64,000 bases of DNA. Origin: Ophioderma brevispina. Taxonomy: Eukaryota > Echinodermata > Ophiuroidea > Amphilepidida > Ophiodermatidae. The position numbers and the translations under genes are program-made. The DNA lies in contig JAMKCH010035279.1 in assembly GCA_023653785.1 (NCBI GenBank), positions 1-64,000 of the forward strand. The letters are read 5' to 3'. The notes beneath the pieces are model-generated. The model was given only the letters and a program-made list of their open reading frames with translations, was not told where the DNA came from and did no database searches. Below are positions 57,463-64,000 of this stretch, piece after piece. Numbering within the stretch: position 1 is the first letter of the stretch; each line of letters opens with the position of its first letter.

Positions 57463-59690
57463 CTGTTCTCCAAAATAGTCTTAACAATAATAAATAAGTT
57501 GGATTTTTAACATGCTCTGTAAAGAGAAATAAGCAAGAATTTATTTAAACTTTATTTCCACTCGAATCAGTGACACAGAGCAAAGCTTATGCTTCATCAA
57601 AGAAATGGGGGGGGGGGGGGTCTGTCGACATCAGTGGGATTTGTGGAAAGGTCAATATTATTTTTATAATTGGAATACAAGACTATCTTTAAATAATTCA
57701 ATAACTTCCCTCTGCAAATGACCTAAACTAATGGATTGCACTTTAAATGTAAACGACCATAACTGCAGTAATTGCACTCGTGGTTGTATTTCCCAACATC
57801 TTGCCAAATGTAAATATCACACATTCTACATTGAGAAATCTGGATTTTTAAGCATGCTTTTTCACGAAACTCAACGCTGCAGGAAAATATCAATAGCTAC
57901 AGTAGCACAACGCTGATTTGAAGACTAGTGTGTAACGCTTAGCATATAAATCTTGTACATTAATCCATGTGATATCTAGTTACAACGACAGTCAGTGTCA
58001 AACTCCAATTCCAGGTAGTTCTCAAAAACACATAGCCTTATTTTAAATGTTCAAACAGCCCCGCCCAATAAAGTATAGTAATGCCATTTGGATATGATGA
58101 ACCCAAAAGTATAACAACGCTAATTCCTGAAGATTGCCAGCATACATTTGATCATATTACAACTTTGGAAAGATCGCGATTTTAAGCTGAATGTTACTTT
58201 ACCGCAAACATCAAAATAGCCAAAGATCTCCAAAGGCTGATTTAATAAAACAAATTTTATGATGTGATAAATGTCGATCAGTGGAATCCAAGAACAGTTT
58301 TTATTTAATAACAATTCTTAATTTTGACGAAAATATAATGCACCTCTCTGCAGATTTTCGTTATGCCTTACAATATCCCTAACGTCCCTAGAGGAAAATT
58401 TGATAATCCGCAAAAAGTGAGGTACCAATATTTTGTTGTCAGATCTAGGAACAATTTCCCACTAACTCAAGCAGGGATCCGCTCCGTTATTTTTTGTCAG
58501 GTGCGGTTTGAAGGTTCAAGGGACGTTAGGGATATATTATGCACATACAGCAATAAGGCTAAATAATTTTGGTATTCAAATGGGGAAAAGAGAACTGACT
58601 GAATCAAGCCGACATGTAACTGCTTTGGCTCTATCGGTGATAGTCGTAGGGTGGGTGCATAATGTTATATGGGACTATTGTAACATCAAATAGCAAATAC
58701 ATTCACGTAATCTACGGTGCTAATTTTCGTATGACCATAACAAGTACCTGTATACGTAGTTCTTTAGAGTATAACGAATGAGGCAATCATGCTGTTATAC
58801 ATTACCAAGATTTGCAATAGTACAGTTTAATTTCATCCCAATTTGAAAATGGGCCTGCGCAGTATCACTGGTGGTACGATGGCGTTTGAAAGCTTAATAA
58901 GTTCCCCAACTTGAATAATTTCGTTAAGATATGCTGGCACTTGAACCCCTTCTTCAAAGTTTACTTAGCGTAGATGAAACGATGTAGAGAAGTTTGCAGG
59001 CAGACAGACGGCTCAAAACATGCAAAATCGGCGATGTATAGTAAGATTCAATATATTCTGACAATAATATCACATAAAAATTCACCATAGCGCAAATAAA
59101 TACCCCGATACGTTGGCAGGTGTATGACCGATAAGAGTCTGACGCACGCTAATGCGATCAATGGGCGGACGGCGCTAGTTCACGCTCTAACAGCTGTGCA
59201 AGTAACACGTCTACTTTTGACCACTATTTTTGAACTTGCCATGCTGTTGTGCATTTTACTCCATATTTGACCACATAGTGGTTTTATATTGATGTTTTTA
59301 ATCATTAAATGGCGTTCAATTTTAGACTAGTGCATTAATACAGAGATTTGGTTTCCGCCATAGGACAAGTAGAGGAGGTGGTTTCTTCTCTTTTAGTGCT
59401 ATCATCTTTCATTTGACGGAAGATGTCATCATTTCTCTGTTGTTGACAAGATATTCAATTCAATTTTGCAATGCAATTAATTTTATTAAAAAAAAAGGCG
59501 AGAATGATAAATGCAACATTATAGAAAATACACAGTGTGCAAGGACCACCAGTATAGGGCATGTAGAAAAAGGCGGCCCTGACTAAATTGCCGTACTAAA
59601 TAGCAAACTTTTACAGATTAACCCTAACGCGCCATCGGTTTCTGTTTCCGACGGGAGGGAGTAAACGAATAAGAGAAGAGGGAAAAAGAA
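57463..59690. other. No recognisable gene
   Basis: A G run of about 14 lies at 57607-57620. A 61-codon frame at 57731 has several cysteines in no known spacing. Nothing else noted. Confidence 0.4.
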
Positions 59691-59696
59691 ACGTCG

Positions 59697-59800
59697 GAAA
59701 TTAGAGTCGATCTCGAACCAGGGCCCTTTGGACCCAAATCCCATGGCCGGGGATATCACACTACGACGGTATCGCTGGCCCAGCCAACTCAGTACTGTTA
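59697..59800 (-). ncRNA. tRNA-like pol III element (possible SINE head)
   Basis: On the minus strand an A-box-like TACTGAGTTGGC (59794-59783) is followed 63 bases later by a B-box GGTTCGAGATC (59719-59709). The spacing suits a tRNA with a long insert or variable arm. The arms do not fold into a clean cloverleaf by eye. T-rich pyrimidine runs follow within 40 bases, which could end pol III transcription. It may be a tRNA pseudogene or the 5' part of a SINE; no second copy is in the window. Confidence 0.4.
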
Positions 59801-59934
59801 ATTTGTACATTAACAAATAACTCTAAATTATATATAATGAACACAAAAATATTGCTCATAATACAAACTTTCGAGAAATTAGTGAGAAGAGTATAATGCA
59901 AAGTATTATAATAATATAATAATATTATTAATTG

Positions 59935-61345
59935 TGTCAGAAAGTGTTAGATGGACTAGGGATGCCAGAGGAGTGGGCAGTGAGTGTGGTACAGTAGTTC
60001 CAATTTTTAAAGAGAAAGGGGATGCAATGAGTTGTGGCGCATATAGGGGTGTGAAGTTGTTGGAACATGCAATGTAAATTTTAGAGAATAGGATTCAAAA
60101 GATAGTGGAAGTGGATGAGATGCAATTTGGGTTTATGTCATGGAAGGGAACGATAAATACAGTGTATATTTTGAGGAGGTTGCAAGAGGAATATCGAGCT
60201 AAAGAGAAGAAGTTGTATATGTGTTTTGTAGACTTGGAGAAGGCATCTGATAGAGTACCGAGGAAAGTGATGGAGTGGGCAATGAGGAAGAGAGTGATAC
60301 CAGAAGTAATGGTTAGAGCAGTGATGAGTTTGTATGAAGGAGCAAAGACAAGAGTTAGAGTGGTATCTGATTTGTCTGAGGAGTTTGAGATAAAGGTGGG
60401 TGTGCATTAGGTTCTGTACTTTCGCCGTTGATTTTTGCAATTGTGATTGACGTAGTTACCATGGTTACGGAGAGTGCAAAAGAGGGTTTGATGAGTGAGA
60501 TGTTGTATGCTGATGACTTGGTTTCAATGAGCAAGACAATGGAGGGACTGAGGGAGAAGTTTTGTAAATGGAAGAAATTGAAGGTAAACCTTGGGAAGAC
60601 AAAAGTGTTGGTGAGCGGGGTGGAGAGGGAGGTGGTAGTGAGTAAGTTAGACCCATGTGGTGTGTGTAAGAAGAGGGTAAAAGCAAATTCAGTGTGGTGT
60701 GAGAAATACGGGAAACGGATCCACGGGAGATGTACAAAGATGAAGAGAGTGACCCCAAGTTTGGCAAGAGATTTTAAGTGTGGGAGATGCGAGAAGGGTG
60801 CTGGAGGGATGGTGGAACAGGAGGAAAAGTTGTGTGATGAGGTGGGATCGGCGAAGGAGTTCACTTACCTGGGGGACAGGGTTAATGGGGGCGGTGGATG
60901 CGAGGTGGCTGTGACAGCTAGATTGAGGTATGGGTGAAGTTTAGGGAATGTGGGGAGTTGTTGCAAGGAAAAGATATCTTTTGAAGATGAACAGTATTGT
61001 GTATAAGAGCTGTGTGAGATCAGTGATACTGTATGAGAGTGAAACATGGTGTCTGAGCTAAAATGAGATAGGGATTCTGAGGTGTGAAGTTGATGTGATA
61101 GATAGGATGAAGACTGAGGACTTGATGCAGATGTTGGGTTTGGACACGTACTGAGGAAGGATGACGAAGGGCTTTTGAGTTTGAGGTGGGAGGTTTGAGG
61201 AGGATAGGACGTCCAAAGAAGACTTGGAAGAAGCAAATGAAGGAGGTGAGTAGGAGGGTTGGGTTGAGGATGGAGGATTGAATCGGGTGAAGTGGAAGGA
61301 GGGAGTAAGGGCGGTTGCTGCGAGTGTGAGGTGAATCTGGCCACC
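59935..61345 (+). pseudogene. RTE-like LINE reverse transcriptase with PHD-like insert, frameshifted
   Basis: Blocks in order, across frames: GMPEEWAVSVV (from about 59963), IFKEKGDAMSCGAYRGVKLL (60004-60063), EMQFGFM, MCFVDLEKASDRVPRKV (60105 frame, first catalytic aspartate), YEGAKTRVRVVSDLSEEFE, then a break near 60408 where the GVHQGS block should continue. The next frame (60428-60937) has LYADDLVSM (residues 26-34, catalytic pair) and LKVNLGKTKVLVSGVE (51-66). A Cys/His module follows at residues 77-121, then KEFTYLGDRVN. A third frame continues with VRSVILYESETWCLS near 61015-61065. Stops and frame changes near 59990, 60075, 60408, 60937, 61060 and 61153 make it inactive. The catalytic residues D43 and DD29-30 of their frames are kept. 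Confidence 0.87.
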
Positions 61346-62164
61346 CTCGTTCACGGGGACAAAACCAGATTTGCTACCACTATAATAACAAAAGTGGACT
61401 GGACCGTGATGATCGGAATGAAAGAAAGTAAATTAATATTAAACAAAAAGAATAAAACCTGTATCTATACATATACATACTTTATAGGAATAGAAGAAGG
61501 AAAGACAAGGAAGGATTTGCACCCCATTTTCCCCAGCAACAGATATTTACAGAGGCGGAAAAAGTAGGAAGTGAAAAGAGAAGGGGAAGAAAGAGAAGAA
61601 AGGAAATTTTGTTGCTGGCAACATCAAAACGCACTATATATCTTCATTCTGAATTCAAATTTATTAAAACTAAGACAATTACTTCCAAAAATAGATTTTA
61701 CTTTAGCCAAAAAAAATAGAATGGTTATTATGCATTAGGAATAATTTTTTGATAATTTTGCACATGGGAGGTTTTGAAAATGGCGCACATTTTCACATAG
61801 GCGCTTTTGATTTCAAAGGTGAATGATGCACATAGAGGTTTCCTGCCCAGTGACGTAATGTTCCAGATCAAAGGATGATATGAAGGGTATTTTGTGTATT
61901 GTTTAGTATTAGGACCTAGGCTTTTTGGACCTTTTACCGTTACTGTTGCTTTTTCTTTAGCGTGCAAGTGGCATATTCGATTGTAGTAGATAAAGTAAGA
62001 TCCTAATCTTAAAACGTGTTTCCATTTTGGTCCCATTTTTCCACATATACAAACTAATTTAACATGCTAATATTCTTGTTATGTTACCCTAGTATGCTAA
62101 TGTAAAGTTGCTGCATATGTAAAATATTATTAGGTAAAATATCAAAATACTTCTTTTGACATTT
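61346..62164. other. No recognisable gene
   Basis: Possible LINE 3' end near 61345-61375; the remainder is AT-rich with nothing recognised. Confidence 0.4.
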
Positions 62165-62340
62165 AAAATACCTCAACGTCCTCAGATTACAGGGATTCTA
62201 AAATGTATAGTTTAATATACCTTATATTAGTGAGATAGAGGGCAAAATAGCTCAAAGCCAAATGTATATACTATTGTGTACAGAGTCAAAATGTTAAAAT
62301 CCTGCAACGTTAACTGAGTTGAAATGCATCCCAAATTTAT
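62165..62340 (+). mobile_element. Fragment of the foldback superfamily, single arm
   Basis: GGGATTCTAAAATGTATAGT, then GAGGGCAAAATAGCTCAAA, then TTGTGTACAGAGTCAAAATG, then GAGTTGAAATGCATCCCA. These correspond to blocks of the 15605-17330 element (GGATTCCAAAAGGTATAGT; TAGGGTAAATATGGCTAAAA; TTGTACAGGGGTCAAAAT; TGTTGAAATGTATCCCA), although the last block is placed differently. No opposite arm was found. Confidence 0.45.
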
Positions 62341-62380
62341 TCTTCAACACCAAGTATTCCAAAAATATGTGACTAGTTGC

Positions 62381-62490
62381 CATACCATGTGGAGATATAC
62401 CAATTGCTTGTATTAGCCCTTTTGACTCGTAACATAGCAATCATACCATGTGGAGATATACTGATTGCCTAGCATTTTTGACTCATAACA
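62381..62490 (+). repeat. 61-bp tandem duplication
   Basis: CATACCATGTGGAGATATAC occurs at 62381 and 62442, followed by ATTGC and TTTTGACTC-TAACA blocks in both units. Confidence 0.85.
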
Positions 62491-64000
62491 GCAATCACGT
62501 GTATGAAGCTATACATATGTGATGAACTCAATCTGACCCGTGTAAAGGTACTTTGATCACTTGAACTGCTGGACATTGGAATGAAATCTGAAAATGGTGT
62601 ATAATAAGAAAACAGCATGTAATTGGGAAAATAAAATGCAATAATATTCATACTCAAAACAGCAATTTCTAAAGACTTCAAACTTTTTATATGGGTTAAT
62701 TATTGCAGCAAGCACTGAAAAGCAGTCCGAAAATGGACTGCCACTTTTCCAGATTTTCAAAGCCAAGCGTAAATATGCATTTCCCGCTGCAATTGGCAAG
62801 AGTCTAATCGTGCATCGTTTTTGGACAACCTGAAAGTTTATTAGTTCAAAATTAAGAACGTTGCATAGGACGCTGTTACATATCAATCAAAAGCATGAAC
62901 CGGTCGCCCCTCCGTCTTGGATCCAGGAGCGTGTTTCAATTTTGCGAATGCTATTTTACGTGTTGGGGTGTTAAATACATCTGTCGAAGTTTGCAACTAG
63001 ACGAGAGGTTTTTTTTTCAAAGTCATAGAGCAGTTCCAAAATTGGACCTCTATTCTTTTATCTTTTGGATTCACAGCAGTAAATATTTCTAAAGCTTACA
63101 AAGTATATGTTTTCATATTTTACTGTAGTAAATTAGCATACTAAAATTTTACTTGCAAGATATTACTATGCTTAATGTAGGATCCGTAATCGGTGTTGGA
63201 TTTACCATGTTCATAAATCTGTGTGTACAATTCCAAACAAACGCCAAAACAGAACCGTTGAGGTACCAGAGCATGAGATTCAAACAATTGTATTTAGACA
63301 ATGTTGTTTCACGTAGTGACTGCGCGCTTCTAAAAAATTCTTCCTCTGAATTATCGAAAAAAATATCTAAAGGAAACCTATAGATTGAGGTTTTTCAGCC
63401 AGAGCAGTTTGACGCTATGAAATAAATCATGGCTTATATTTTCTTGGTTTAAATTTAGAAGAGGGTATAAGTCTCAATCGTCTCCCGCATGACCCTCTTA
63501 ATTAAAGTTGTACTCTAAAATTGTACTCCACTGATCGCACATTAATGGCTTCCCCGATGCGTGAAGGATACCCTTGTACGTTTGTATTGTAGCAATCTGG
63601 CCGCGTCTAAAATATATGCATTTGATCGGGTAATCCCCCCACTGAAATCAGCCACGTTTCTTCCCTAATGTTGTAGTTCATGGAATTTTAGCGACTAGTT
63701 TATAAGACTGTTTTTCTGTGTTCCACTGGCAATCGTCGCGTTAGTTCTCAAATTTTCGAAGCGATACAGCCATTGCTTTAACTGACCCTGAAGGCGCGGG
63801 TTTATCTTATCAATCATTTGCAAACGTTTGCAAAAGGAATGAAGACAATAGACTATTATCCAGCGTTTTCTTGAGTCTCCTAAGTTGATTTATTATATCT
63901 TGCCTTACTCCCATAAGGTGTTTTGGTTAAATCCCGTAAATATTGCGAAAAATGTGTCGCCTTAGGCCGTTGTGGGACTACCTCACTGCGGGGGCGATAT
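62491..64000. other. No recognisable gene
   Basis: Short frames such as 63153-63383 carry no recognised domain. Nothing else noted up to the window edge. Confidence 0.4.

Noticed and set aside
57731..57916. 61-codon cysteine-containing frame considered as a zinc-binding or toxin-like peptide
   Set aside because: Cysteine spacing fits no known pattern, and there is no signal peptide or flanking gene structure.
60355..61344. Long minus-strand Ser/Pro/His-rich frames
   Set aside because: They are antisense shadows of the purine-rich LINE coding strand.

Overview
The window looks like repeat-dense, AT-rich intergenic or intronic DNA from an animal, most likely a marine invertebrate. This rests on three things: there are no bacterial-style operons or long open frames, there are several decayed LINE reverse transcriptases of metazoan type, and there are many short inverted-repeat (MITE/foldback) elements, microsatellites and tRNA-like pol III sequences. 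The species cannot be named from the sequence alone. I found no host protein-coding gene I could defend. Nearly every recognisable feature is a transposable element, a remnant of one, or a tandem repeat.

Layout. 1-13.9 kb: a MITE built from a 12-bp palindrome (1490-1844), a fragment of a TA-flanked MITE family (ends 2413), a CTACTG-type simple repeat (8.16-8.49 kb) and a G-rich hAT-like MITE (10.25-10.47 kb). 13.9-17.3 kb: two ~0.92-kb near-palindromic foldback elements, the second nested inside an older related foldback. 17.76-19.5 kb: a minus-strand decayed LINE next to three units of a ~235-bp satellite (19.53-20.16 kb). 20.3-20.95 kb: a dispersed repeat whose sister copy lies at 51.65-52.27 kb. 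22.56-23.6 kb: a 5'-truncated RTE-like LINE with one clear frameshift. 26.23-26.31 kb: a tRNA-Thr(AGT)-like sequence. 26.39-29.42 kb: a ~3.0-kb region bounded by inverted repeats and sprinkled on both strands with a 15-mer (TGTTGCGGACGTTAC); this is the least explained structure in the window.

30.7-44.4 kb: three near-complete copies of one ~340-366 bp MITE with TA target duplications, a hAT-like MITE carrying a 20/21-bp minisatellite (32.56-33.07 kb), a 1.5-kb inverted-repeat element (41.1-42.6 kb) and a 432-bp TIR element (42.77-43.2 kb). 45-50 kb: large CCCT/CATC microsatellites, two ~148-bp MITEs of one family, one copy of a ~208-bp hairpin element (its second copy is at 57.25 kb) and a minus-strand CR1/L2-like reverse transcriptase fragment. 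52-64 kb: another hAT-like MITE, a 156-bp tandem duplication, a tRNA-like pol III element and a second RTE-like LINE whose reverse transcriptase region carries a PHD-like cysteine/histidine insert.

The elements do not form a pathway. The LINE remnants lack the integrity to be active, and the MITEs and foldbacks must have been moved by transposases encoded elsewhere. Many repeat copies differ by single-base indels, often at homopolymers, so some frameshifts may be assembly or sequencing errors rather than biological decay. All family assignments come from reading motifs and comparing copies by eye; no database search was run.
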